NCBI GenBank assembly: GCA_036939755.1
Contig: JALLAZ010000249.1
Span: 1-18,569 of the forward strand
Direction of reading: 5' to 3'
DNA length: 18,569 nt
Source: Stephanodiscus triporus
Taxonomy: Eukaryota; Bacillariophyta; Thalassiosirophyceae; Thalassiosirales; Thalassiosiraceae
Shown one piece after another: positions 1 to 7,647 of the stretch (position 1 is its first letter; every line of letters starts with the position of its first letter). Under the pieces are notes generated by a model. It saw nothing but the letters and a program-made list of their open reading frames with translations, was not told the DNA's origin and made no database searches. Position numbers and translations under genes: made by a program.

Positions 1-345
1 AACAAAATGAAAGGAGAGAGGCAAGCAGCACGAGCCAGCCGGCCTTCGCGTCAATCAGAGCTTCGTCAAAAGCTACTTATGCCACCACTTGAGAAAAATG
101 CCACCTCAGTTGTGCAGTTGTGACGCTGACGTCGATTTTCGATACCGTTGCGACAAAATATTTCTGTCCGAGGCATCATTCTCTTGATTATCGCCAAAAC
201 CCATCAACAGCTTGTCTTGCTTAAGCTCTCTGGGCGCGCCAGCCAGCAGACAGAGGCAAGATGCAAGACGATGGTAACTCGATGGTAGATACTTTGTAGA
301 CATCATCAGCTTGAAGTTTCTCTAAGTAAGTAGACAAACGGAGTA
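1..345. other. Upstream region of the J-domain gene, no gene recognised
   Basis: No conserved protein, RNA gene or repeat is recognised here. A 66-codon reverse-strand reading frame (106-306) has no recognisable domain and is treated as chance. The segment probably holds the promoter and 5' UTR of the J-domain gene, whose ATG lies at 346. No clear TATA box was seen. Confidence 0.5.
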
Positions 346-1494
346 ATGATTGTCAATCCAATCCTTGCAGCGGCTGCCGTTGCGGCGAGGGCGGTTGGGA
401 GTATCTTTCCCGGAGATTGGATGGCGAGACGCCCAGACATTATCCGGCCGCGTAATGAACCTTCGTTTCGTGAGGCGTTCCCTACAAACCAATACTTTGT
501 AGATATGGAGGAAAACTGGCACGATCAGTCGAGAGAGCTTGACGAGTTTATGTCGACCACTCCAATAATTGTCCAGGATGCAGAAATCTTGAGCAAAGAG
601 ACCAACCGAAATCAGGGTAGCACGAAACCGCCTCCATTGCTTGGTACGAACAACCCATTCAAACTTCTCGGCATCCAGCCAGGGGCTAGCTTCGATGTCA
701 TTCGAACTGCATACAGAGAAATGGCAAAGATTTATCATCCTGACGTAGTCCTTAGTCCCGATGCCTCTGCGGACGAGCGGAAGGAGGCAAACTGGGACTT
801 TGCGCGCGTCAACGCAGCCTTCGACATTCTTAAGAGGAAGGAAAACGAAGAAGTGTTTGAGTACAGCGTCTATGTGGATGGTAGACAAGAGACCAGATCA
901 GTTGTTATGTCAGATGAGTATCAGCAAAGTGATCCATACAGGATCGATTATGATAGAATCATGGAAATGTCTCAGTACCGAAAACGTCGTCCTAAGACGA
1001 GGATGTGGTATGAAGATGATCGTGGTTACCAACCAAGGCACAATGACTTCGAATCATATTCCGTGGATGCTTTCTCTAGAGGAAAATGGTGGCTCACCAG
1101 AGACTTCGATGCGAGAGATGTTGAATTTGAGCCTATCCCAAGCAGAGAAAAAATATGGGAGGAAAGGCAAATTTTCGAGCGACAAGAGGTTAGGCGTAGC
1201 GGCTTTGGGTTCAATCCCGTCCAAGATCAGTGGTGGGATGAAGGGTCTGCCTTTGACAACAGAAACACTGGCCACGTTCACGAATATCAGTCGAGAAACA
1301 GCCGGCAGGTTCATGCTAAGATGAAACAGGTGTACCCGTACAAAGACAGGATCTCCAACGGATGGACCAGTCCTGTCGATTCAACCCACAGCTCTGTCGA
1401 GACTGCTGTTGATAATGATCCTCAAGGACGATTTGCTCAGAAAGAAAAATGGTGGAAAGGAGATGAGAAAGTAGCTGGGGATTTTTCACCATGA
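346..1494 (+). CDS. J-domain (DnaJ/Hsp40-like) protein with a Trp-rich C-terminal tail
   Basis: A 382-residue intronless protein starting at an ATG. A J domain lies at about residues 103-166, with the diagnostic HPD tripeptide at 131-133, preceded by a helix II of the TAYREMAKIY type and followed by an Ala/Phe-containing helix III. J domains stimulate Hsp70 ATPase through HPD, so the protein is probably an Hsp70 co-chaperone. No Gly/Phe region, zinc finger or DnaJ C-terminal beta domain is visible, so it is a class III (J-only) protein. Residues 1-23 are Ala/Val-rich and could be a targeting or membrane segment; this is uncertain. The tail after residue 170 is highly charged and carries aromatic motifs (MWY at 220-222, KWW at 247-249, QWW at 295-297, KWW at 368-370), an unusual arrangement of unknown role. 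It converges with the MOT1 gene downstream. Partner Hsp70 and organelle cannot be told from sequence. Confidence 0.88.
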   Translation: MIVNPILAAAAVAARAVGSIFPGDWMARRPDIIRPRNEPSFREAFPTNQYFVDMEENWHDQSRELDEFMSTTPIIVQDAEILSKETNRNQGSTKPPPLLGTNNPFKLLGIQPGASFDVIRTAYREMAKIYHPDVVLSPDASADERKEANWDFARVNAAFDILKRKENEEVFEYSVYVDGRQETRSVVMSDEYQQSDPYRIDYDRIMEMSQYRKRRPKTRMWYEDDRGYQPRHNDFESYSVDAFSRGKWWLTRDFDARDVEFEPIPSREKIWEERQIFERQEVRRSGFGFNPVQDQWWDEGSAFDNRNTGHVHEYQSRNSRQVHAKMKQVYPYKDRISNGWTSPVDSTHSSVETAVDNDPQGRFAQKEKWWKGDEKVAGDFSP

Positions 1495-1846
1495 GTAATG
1501 TTCTAGGGGAAACGTTGGTGCGCTAATTGCAGCGGTAAATTGCGCTTTTGTCTTAAGCCAATTCAAGAGTAATCATTATGTTACAAGTATACATCAATAT
1601 CTAAACGTTAATATTTTAACTTCTCTAGTTTCGCTTTCGTTACCTATGCCAATCGAGTAAAAAGCTCAACAACTTCTTCATGCCGGTTTTCTCAAAGATG
1701 CAACTGAGAGTCATAAGTCTGCCAAAAAATTATGGTGTGGAAGCAAGACAATTATTTGGCATAACCTGCTGCCTTAGAAAGAATTAATGGTACTCCCAGA
1801 GTTTATTTATACTCGCCTAAGCTAAATGTGGCTAGGTCATTGCAAC
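1495..1846. other. Convergent 3' intergenic region
   Basis: This AT-rich spacer separates the stop codons of the J-domain gene (+) and the MOT1 gene (-). It holds no reading frame of note, RNA gene or clear repeat. The only candidate signal is a minus-strand AATAAA near its right end. Confidence 0.55.
1802..1807 (-). terminator. Candidate poly(A) signal (AATAAA) of the MOT1 gene
   Basis: Read on the minus strand this is AATAAA, about 40 nt past the MOT1 stop codon, a suitable distance for a polyadenylation signal. The assignment rests on motif and position only. Confidence 0.4.
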
Positions 1847-3862
1847 CTAATGCTCTCCTGATTCCCTTCGTCTTTGACTCTTGCTCTTTGCCCAACGGAA
1901 AAACTGTTGAAACCCATCCCCATATACCATGTGCACCATCCAGCCCGAAATCGCCCCGTAGTGAGTTTGCTGTAATGCCACGATGACCCCGGCGGTTACC
2001 ATGGCGATCAGCGTGTTCTTCCTCAATATCTCGCTCGAGTTAACAGACAACTGATCACCGCTGCCGGACGCCTCTATCCCGGCGCTCGTTCTCTCCTTCT
2101 CCTTCTGGATGCACTCGACGAGCATGCCCACGCCGGTCCCGACCAGCTCAAGTCCGGCGATAACCAGCATGACGCCCAACACGGCCACGGGAAGCGCGTC
2201 CAGCAAAGTCAGCGCGCTCCCTCCCAGAAAGATAGCGATGGACATCTTGAGCAGCCCGAGGACGACAACTGATGTGCCATGACGGGCCCCGAACCGATGC
2301 TGTCCGGCAAGGCCGCCGGCCCCGTGACAGTTCGGCATGCTCCCCAGGGGACATAGGACGAGGTTCATCAGTCCGACGGACACGCAAACCTCCCGTCGTG
2401 TGACTACCGCGTCGGTCCGGTTTTTCCGAACGAGTGATGGGTCCCTCCTCTCCGGATAGAGCGCGTGGGCGAGGCAGCAGACCGATATGACGCTGTTGAG
2501 AGTGGTCAGCGGCAGCTGCGGCAGCGTTCCCTGGAAGAACCCCTGTCGCCAATTGAACGGGGTGACATCCCTGAGGGCGTTGACGACGACCGGAGCTCCG
2601 AAGAAATGAAGCGGCAGGTCGTACCCGGAATCCGCATCGGCCGTGGCGAGCGTTATCGCCGCGAAGATGCAACCGATGAGGAATAGGTATATCCCGACCG
2701 GATGGGGCGTCGGGGGGAACGGGTTGATACAGCAGCATGCCCTGTTCCATACGGTTTTACCGAAACGTGCCCACGCGGACGGACGTTGGCAGAATGGCGC
2801 CGATATAGTCAAAAGGGCGGTCCCATCGGCGGCGGCGGCGACGACGCATGCCGTCGCCGATAACGGATGCAAAGTCGACGCCGTCTCCAGCTGATGGGCG
2901 CTGCCTAGTTTTCCCATTTCCATGCTATCGTCTATCTCCCCCGCAGATTTATCCCCCCCGTCGCTGGTGGAGGCGATCGTCGAATCGGCGTCCGTCGACG
3001 ATCCTCCGCGTCCTCCGCCTCCTCCTCCACCACCCTCCCGCCTCTGTGTGCCGTTCTGATTATCCCTAAGCCAGAGCATGCTGAGGAGGGAGCACGCCAT
3101 CGCCAGCACTATGCAATCGTACGATCCCGTCCACGACAATTTCTGCACGTCCCGTATGCCCGTCGACGCCAATCGCAGCCCGACGCCGATTTGCAACCCG
3201 CAAACGACGGTCATGGGCACGATCCAATTGACGACCTCCATTAGGTTGGTCACCCCGAGCAATAATACGGCCGCACCCGAGAGTATTCCCGCGGTCGTCA
3301 CCGATCCCGCGTCGAATCCACCACCCGACGACGACGACGACGACGACGACGAGGATACGTCCGTGAGGGCGACGGCGGATATGCTTTTCATGGGCTGTAC
3401 GCACATGGGCACGTCCCACAGGTATCCCGTGATCAGGTTCGACACTCCCGCCCAGAATAAGGCCGGCGCGAGGGCGATCTTGCGCTCGCGGGCAAGGGCC
3501 ACGGTGAGAGGGATGAACGTGCCCAGGTCGCCGAGGGAGCCGGATAGCTCGGATACGGTGAGGTTGCGCCGGTGCTCGACTGTCCGCAGTCGCAGGAGAC
3601 GTAGCGCCTCGCGGGTGTAGAACCCCCGGTGGGACGAAGACGACGATGACGACGATGACGACGACGGATCGTCCGGCGTGACGACCGGCGCCGCCGGCGG
3701 AGGCGCGGCGGCGGTCGATCGATAATCGTCACTCGTCGTTTCTCCCCCGTCCGCCGACGTGTGGACGCTCTCGTCGTGGTTCGTCATTTCGGGCGGCGGA
3801 CGAAGTAGGAGGGGTGTGCACGCGGAACAGGTAGACGAATAATGCGGATCGGGGACGTGCAT
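1847..3862 (-). CDS. MOT1: MOT1-family molybdate transporter
   Basis: A 671-residue multi-pass membrane protein without introns. Two signatures of the MOT1 (molybdate transporter 1, SULTR5-like) family are clear: the first block with GDLGTFIP (111-118) and VPMCVQPMKS (151-160), and the second with PNCHGAGGLAGQHRFGAR (510-527). The family imports molybdate with high affinity for molybdenum-cofactor enzymes such as nitrate reductase, so nitrate assimilation is a likely beneficiary (inference). Hydrophobic stretches near 131-150, 190-230, 250-265, 389-408, 448-467, 533-577 and 615-635 fit a transporter of 10-12 segments. It is longer than usual for the family because of low-complexity inserts: Ser runs at 67-77 and 170-179, and a Gly-rich, acidic cytosolic-type loop at about 270-330. 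The ATG at 3862 gives the longest form; Met26 (3787) is an alternative start. It is divergent from the lectin-like gene. Molybdate rather than sulfate is inferred from the signatures. Confidence 0.9.
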   Translation of the reverse strand: MHVPDPHYSSTCSACTPLLLRPPPEMTNHDESVHTSADGGETTSDDYRSTAAAPPPAAPVVTPDDPSSSSSSSSSSSHRGFYTREALRLLRLRTVEHRRNLTVSELSGSLGDLGTFIPLTVALARERKIALAPALFWAGVSNLITGYLWDVPMCVQPMKSISAVALTDVSSSSSSSSSSGGGFDAGSVTTAGILSGAAVLLLGVTNLMEVVNWIVPMTVVCGLQIGVGLRLASTGIRDVQKLSWTGSYDCIVLAMACSLLSMLWLRDNQNGTQRREGGGGGGGGRGGSSTDADSTIASTSDGGDKSAGEIDDSMEMGKLGSAHQLETASTLHPLSATACVVAAAADGTALLTISAPFCQRPSAWARFGKTVWNRACCCINPFPPTPHPVGIYLFLIGCIFAAITLATADADSGYDLPLHFFGAPVVVNALRDVTPFNWRQGFFQGTLPQLPLTTLNSVISVCCLAHALYPERRDPSLVRKNRTDAVVTRREVCVSVGLMNLVLCPLGSMPNCHGAGGLAGQHRFGARHGTSVVVLGLLKMSIAIFLGGSALTLLDALPVAVLGVMLVIAGLELVGTGVGMLVECIQKEKERTSAGIEASGSGDQLSVNSSEILRKNTLIAMVTAGVIVALQQTHYGAISGWMVHMVYGDGFQQFFRWAKSKSQRRRESGEH
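3326..3352. repeat. (GAC)n/(TCG)n microsatellite inside the MOT1 coding region
   Basis: An uninterrupted GAC trinucleotide run encodes, on the minus strand, the Ser run at residues 170-179, between membrane segments. A second, less pure tract at about 3632-3665 encodes Ser 67-77. Both are in frame and so change only length. Confidence 0.8.
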
Positions 3863-3971
3863 TCATGAAGCAATGTTCATTGTTGTTGCGCCGACGAATG
3901 GATGGTATTTATGCAAGAGGTTTACGGGCGCGGCGGTGTATTGTTCAGTGCCGAGCCTCGCATGGATGGGC

Positions 3972-3992
3972 TCCAACTTCCAACTTCCAACT
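3972..3992. repeat. Three tandem copies of the heptamer TCCAACT
   Basis: Three perfect head-to-tail heptamers about 110 bp upstream of the MOT1 ATG. They could be a regulatory cluster or simple slippage; nothing in the sequence separates these. Confidence 0.7.
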
Positions 3993-4054
3993 TCCCGACC
4001 GACTCTCTAAACTACACATACTTATATAGGTACCATACCATACCGTATGTAGAA

Positions 4055-4263
4055 CACGCAGAAGAAGCAATGCTCCCGCCATTTTTGTTTGAATTCCTTT
4101 TGGTCAAAAATTATCGCTTGGCAAAATTAATGACCGGATTCTTATTCTGCATAGGAGTAGAATAATATACTATCGGAATCCGTCCATTAATTTTTCTTAG
4201 GGACACTTTTTGACCAAAAGGAATTCAAACGCAAAATGGCGGGAGCGTTGCTTTGACTGCGTG
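4055..4263. repeat. 209-bp fold-back (inverted-repeat, MITE-like) element
   Basis: The left arm starting CACGCAG (4055) pairs with the reverse complement of the right arm ending CTGCGTG (4263). The outer arms, including the shared blocks GCTCCCGCCATTTT, GTTTGAATTCC and TTTTGGTCAAAAA, match over about 55 bp with only a few mismatches and one 1-nt gap. After a poorly matched stretch of about 10 nt the inner parts pair again: AAAATTAATGACCGGATTC on the left against AAAATTAATGGACGGATTC from the right, around a loop of about 30 nt. It encodes no protein. The structure fits a non-autonomous fold-back or MITE-type element, or a long hairpin RNA locus. No convincing target-site duplication flanks it. 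Confidence 0.75.
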
Positions 4264-4583
4264 GCGTGTGTCAAGGCCGACGACTCATGTTCAGTTCAGA
4301 CCCGCTGGGATGCATTTCTGGCGTTCATGGTTTTTGATCATACACAACGATGTCGGGACCAAATTGGTTTCATTGATAGACTAAGGGTTAGCTCTTTGAT
4401 CTCTCGGTAGTATTAAGTGTCCGTGTCCAGTGAACTGACAATGATTTATCTCCCTGCGATCGCTGAGCACACGCTTGTGGTTATCGTCATTGTTTATCAA
4501 GCATCAGTCTCTTGTGGGCACACAATTTGGACATCGGTCTGCAAAGAAGTGAACCCGACTTGAATTTTTTCAATCTACGGATA

Positions 4584-5507
4584 ATGATTCGTGCATCTAC
4601 CCTAGCCCTCGATGGAAAAGAGACTGTGCGCTGTCGTCAAACCCCAACAGCCGTGGCGATTTTGACTGGGAGTGTCGTCGTCGCTGCCTCCGCCCTGACT
4701 GTCATCAGGCTTTTAGGAGGCGTTGATCGGTCCACAAACAAAGACGAGGGAGGATCAATCGGTCTTCCTTTCGCTCCTCAAAAGCAGTCATCAAATAGCA
4801 CTTCTCCTCGCAAGCTAGCATTGAAACACACCACTGTTGGCGATTTCACCACAGAAAAAGACTCAAACCAGCCATATTCCCCTCATGTTTCTCGCAGATT
4901 TCCCCCCAAGGAAAGATTTCGCCTACGCCTGCATTGGCAGCCTGGCTACGTTTGGCAAGAATCTCCCCACGAAGCTTGGTTTTGCGCAGCCTGTGCTGTG
5001 TGTGATCCCGACAACTTGTTTGGGGGTTTGAAGGATTGCGATATCAAAACGTACTGTAGGGAGAACATGTTTCTCGCAATCACCGGCTGCGATCCGTCGG
5101 GTAAGAAATCAAAGAAGGAAGGGAATGGATATCCAACCGAATCAAGGATAACCACCTTTACTCGTTTCACGGAGGGCTCTCATGGACTCTTTGATGTTGC
5201 CAAAGATAATGTTTATGGGGATCAGCTTCAAGTGCACAAAACAAACCTTTGCCTGCACCTGGTGAATACACGCCGGATATTGCTCAAGCAATGCGATCCG
5301 TCATTGAAGGAGCAGCGATTTTTGGGTTTTAGATCTGGTGGACAGGCGATGGAACTTGTTCCCCTCACAGCAAAGGGCACAATCAACGGCATCCAGCCTA
5401 AGAGGTGCTTGACTCAGCATCATGAGCCACGTCCTGGTGAGCAGATTTATGCCGAAGAATGTTCTAAGGCAAGGCGTTCCGAAACTAGGTTTTGGACGAC
5501 ATTTTGA
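4584..5507 (+). CDS. Type II membrane protein with a C-terminal beta-trefoil (ricin-B-like) region
   Basis: A 307-residue protein from the first in-frame ATG (4584); upstream extension of the frame uses no ATG. A short basic N-terminus is followed by one hydrophobic segment at about 22-44, then a Ser/Thr-rich stalk (about 45-110) and a Cys-rich lumenal or extracellular region. The core has W-x-P-x-Y-x-W-x-E (118-125), a Cys cluster F-C-x-x-C-x-x-C (133-139), and a C-terminal part with LCLHL, a QC-D step, RCLTQHHEPRPGEQI (about 274-288) and a terminal RFW-TTF. The CLTQ...GE...C...W pattern resembles the last repeat of a ricin-B type beta-trefoil. I recall similar proteins as common in diatoms, but this is memory, not a search. 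Sugar binding is possible but unproven; it has no enzymatic domain and no sign of being a toxin. It is probably a signal-anchored surface or Golgi protein. It converges with the JmjC gene. Confidence 0.72.
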   Translation: MIRASTLALDGKETVRCRQTPTAVAILTGSVVVAASALTVIRLLGGVDRSTNKDEGGSIGLPFAPQKQSSNSTSPRKLALKHTTVGDFTTEKDSNQPYSPHVSRRFPPKERFRLRLHWQPGYVWQESPHEAWFCAACAVCDPDNLFGGLKDCDIKTYCRENMFLAITGCDPSGKKSKKEGNGYPTESRITTFTRFTEGSHGLFDVAKDNVYGDQLQVHKTNLCLHLVNTRRILLKQCDPSLKEQRFLGFRSGGQAMELVPLTAKGTINGIQPKRCLTQHHEPRPGEQIYAEECSKARRSETRFWTTF

Positions 5508-5939
5508 TTGTGTTTATGACAAGGGTGGTAGCAGAAACGGAAGAGTTGATGATATTTATGTGTACTTTGTAATTTGTTTTTGAACAAGTTGATATGACTG
5601 CCTGTTTTGCTTTGGATAGTCAACAGATATTACACGCCCCAGCGTGTTTTGCTGATATAGAATAAATAGTTGTAATCGGATAGAGTAGTGATTATGTTTC
5701 TAGCATTACACACTCTCACATTGATTGACTATGAGTTTCTAACCACGGCGATGTGAATGGCCATCTCTGCACCAATCATACTACAGCGAGAAATCATTCA
5801 AGCTTCTACTTTTCATCAAACAAGAGAATAGATATGATATGTACAGTCTTACCAACCCGTCACAATATTTTGTGCCTGACAATACATCATTCACCAATTC
5901 TCCTCGGCAGGCTGTGATTGCTCTTTCTACCATACACTC
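5508..5939. other. Convergent 3' intergenic region
   Basis: This AT-rich spacer of about 430 bp lies between the lectin-like stop (+) and the JmjC stop (-). No gene, RNA or repeat was recognised. Apart from an AATAAA at 5661 it appears featureless. Confidence 0.55.
5661..5666 (+). terminator. Candidate poly(A) signal (AATAAA) of the lectin-like gene
   Basis: A plus-strand AATAAA 153 nt beyond the stop codon of the lectin-like gene. It is called from motif and position only. Confidence 0.35.
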
Positions 5940-7340
5940 TCAACAATCGCCAAATCTTTCACTATAATCATTCGGCCAAAAGCCAGTAGAGTATGGGGCC
6001 ATAAAATCATGACCGTCTGGCGGATGAAACCAATAATTAAGTGCTAAGCTTGCACCGTAAGATGTTACCTCGTGGAACCAGGATGCAGGGAGATATAGTA
6101 TACTTCCGGCCTCGATGTCACAAAAGGCCGCGTTCGCATGAAGCACACGAGGGTATTTTTGTTTGAGTTTCTCCTCGTCATTCAGACAACTGGCCTCCAC
6201 ATTACTAAAATTGTTTGGGTTCTTAACGGTCTTGTCCACAATGCGACGCCGATCTCCGTATTCATACTGATCATCGTAAGATCCAGACTCAGACTCATCA
6301 TCGTCTTCACACATCTCCGCATCCAAAACAGCATCAATCGCCTTTTCTAACTCTTGCTCAGCCCTTTCAAGCTGTTCATGTGCTCCAGGCTTCCCTTCTT
6401 CCATCGCCAATTCCGCTTCGTATAGACGTTTCTCAGCCTCACCTCTTTGTTTCGCAGCCAACGCCGCAGCATCCGAGAGCAAGTCGGCCCCATAGGCTGT
6501 CGTTTCTTCTCGTTTGTAGTTAATCCTCCCATTCGGATGAACTCTAGCCAGCTCTCCTTTTGTGTACATTTTTTCAGTGTCCAAGGGGCTATACAGTCGA
6601 AACCTTTTTCTTCCCTTTAGAACGATGTACAGATTGTCATGATAGTCGTGATGTAAGCCAGACGAGGTACCATCTTTACTGTTCCCGATCCACATGTTGA
6701 TATTCTGTGGAACTAAGTTACCCATGAGTACGGGCCGCAGTGGAAAGTCGTTCTTCAGTGATTTCATCAATGGAGACATCAGATCAGGCCTCCCATCTGA
6801 ATTAGCTTCGACATCCTGCGTTGTCAAATAATGTCTATCGTCTCCGCGATCGATGATCAGATGGAGAAAACGGCGAAAGCTCATCTTAATTTCATTGCCC
6901 TTTCCGAAGGATTCTTTATCACTCGATCGCTTTTCCACCATGACAGATTGATCTCCCACCTTTTCCAGCAAATAATTGAAATCTTTCCACTGTTCAATCA
7001 GCGATAAATCATCAGGAAGCACACCCTTGAGTACGACCGGTCGTCTGCATTGTATGTATTTTGTGTAGAAAATTTCGGGCGTCACATCAGCAATATCTAT
7101 CGTGGGTAAGTTATATTCTTTCGTGGGCACTGCCCACCCGTTGTATTGATTAATTGGAGGTATGGCGTCTGGTGGAGTCGAACTTTTGAAAGTATCCGCC
7201 CTAATATTTACCGATGACTTGGCAGCTTTCGGCGGTAGTTGATTAGTGATGTGGGACGATGGCCGCTCTTGGTCAGTTGATTTCCTCTTTGTGCATCGGG
7301 TTGCCGCAGCCAACGGAGGAGAGGGAGGACGTTTCTGCAT
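5940..7340 (-). CDS. JmjC / cupin-8 Fe(II)-2-oxoglutarate oxygenase (plant JMJ31-like)
   Basis: A 466-residue protein starting at the first ATG in frame (7340); the frame stays open upstream but only with non-ATG codons. Residues 1-60 are basic and disordered, possibly a nuclear signal. The JmjC/cupin-8 fold follows. It contains RRPVVLKG (about 99-106), NMWIGNSKDGTSSGLHHD with the Fe ligands H230 and D232, a K in LKGRKRF (about 245) suited to 2-oxoglutarate, and the distal Fe ligand H423 in ASWFHEVTSYG, followed by LNYWFHPP. This block resembles the plant JMJ31 and JMJD7-type hydroxylase group more than histone demethylases with PHD or JmjN domains, none of which are present. Between the two halves of the active site lies an insertion of about 100 residues: an Ala/Glu-rich coiled coil (about 288-343) and an acidic patch (about 344-362). 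The substrate is unknown; protein hydroxylation or demethylation is the family expectation. It is divergent from VWA8. Confidence 0.87.
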   Translation of the reverse strand: MQKRPPSPPLAAATRCTKRKSTDQERPSSHITNQLPPKAAKSSVNIRADTFKSSTPPDAIPPINQYNGWAVPTKEYNLPTIDIADVTPEIFYTKYIQCRRPVVLKGVLPDDLSLIEQWKDFNYLLEKVGDQSVMVEKRSSDKESFGKGNEIKMSFRRFLHLIIDRGDDRHYLTTQDVEANSDGRPDLMSPLMKSLKNDFPLRPVLMGNLVPQNINMWIGNSKDGTSSGLHHDYHDNLYIVLKGRKRFRLYSPLDTEKMYTKGELARVHPNGRINYKREETTAYGADLLSDAAALAAKQRGEAEKRLYEAELAMEEGKPGAHEQLERAEQELEKAIDAVLDAEMCEDDDESESGSYDDQYEYGDRRRIVDKTVKNPNNFSNVEASCLNDEEKLKQKYPRVLHANAAFCDIEAGSILYLPASWFHEVTSYGASLALNYWFHPPDGHDFMAPYSTGFWPNDYSERFGDC

Positions 7341-7647
7341 GATGATGTTATCTGCTCCTCCTCCTCGCAACTCGTGGTGTTTGTGTTGTTTTTTGTCTGT
7401 TGTGGTCGGCCCTCGTGAGGTTCCCGCCAAGTGGAAGGTAGTGCTCTAAGTGCATACTTATCGTAGATACGTAGGAATAAGTTAATACTTGTCTACTTCT
7501 GCGCAAGCAAGAAAAAGCCGAAGAGACCACAATCACTCGTCAATCGAGAGCGGGCCAAAATGTCATCGACGCCGCTGGCCCAGCCACGAGAGCCATAAAG
7601 ATTAACCAAGAACTGGAAATTTGAGACGGGAGTTTGGGGAGCGAATC
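7341..7647. promoter_or_regulatory. Divergent promoter region between the JmjC gene and VWA8
   Basis: About 307 bp separate the two ATGs, which face away from each other, so both promoters should be here. An in-frame stop at 7603-7605 limits how far VWA8 can extend upstream. A weak 6-bp inverted repeat (GGGCCA at 7552, TGGCCC at 7576) is the only structure seen. No TATA box was identified. Confidence 0.45.

Larger units (their letters stand above)
3863..4583. promoter_or_regulatory. Divergent intergenic region between MOT1 and the lectin-like gene
   Basis: This spacer of about 720 bp lies between two outward-facing genes and should contain both promoters. It holds three tandem copies of the heptamer TCCAACT (3972-3992), a short ACCAT-rich stretch next to a TATATA sequence (about 4021-4045), and the 209-bp fold-back element described separately. 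Reading frames at 3902-4165 and 4210-4410 have no recognisable protein features, and the fold-back arms run through them, so they are not called as genes. Confidence 0.5.

Noticed and set aside
3902..4410. Small plus-strand frames upstream of the lectin-like gene
   Set aside because: They run through the arms of the fold-back element and show no protein-like features.
4584..5507. Ricin-like region read as a toxin
   Set aside because: Only a beta-trefoil-like binding region behind a membrane anchor is seen; there is no catalytic chain, so a toxin call is unsupported.
7341..7430. N-terminal extension of the JmjC protein by 30 residues
   Set aside because: The frame is open but begins with TTG; the first ATG is at 7340. 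The same reasoning removed non-ATG extensions of the lectin-like (4512-4583) and AlkB-like (13471-13536) genes.
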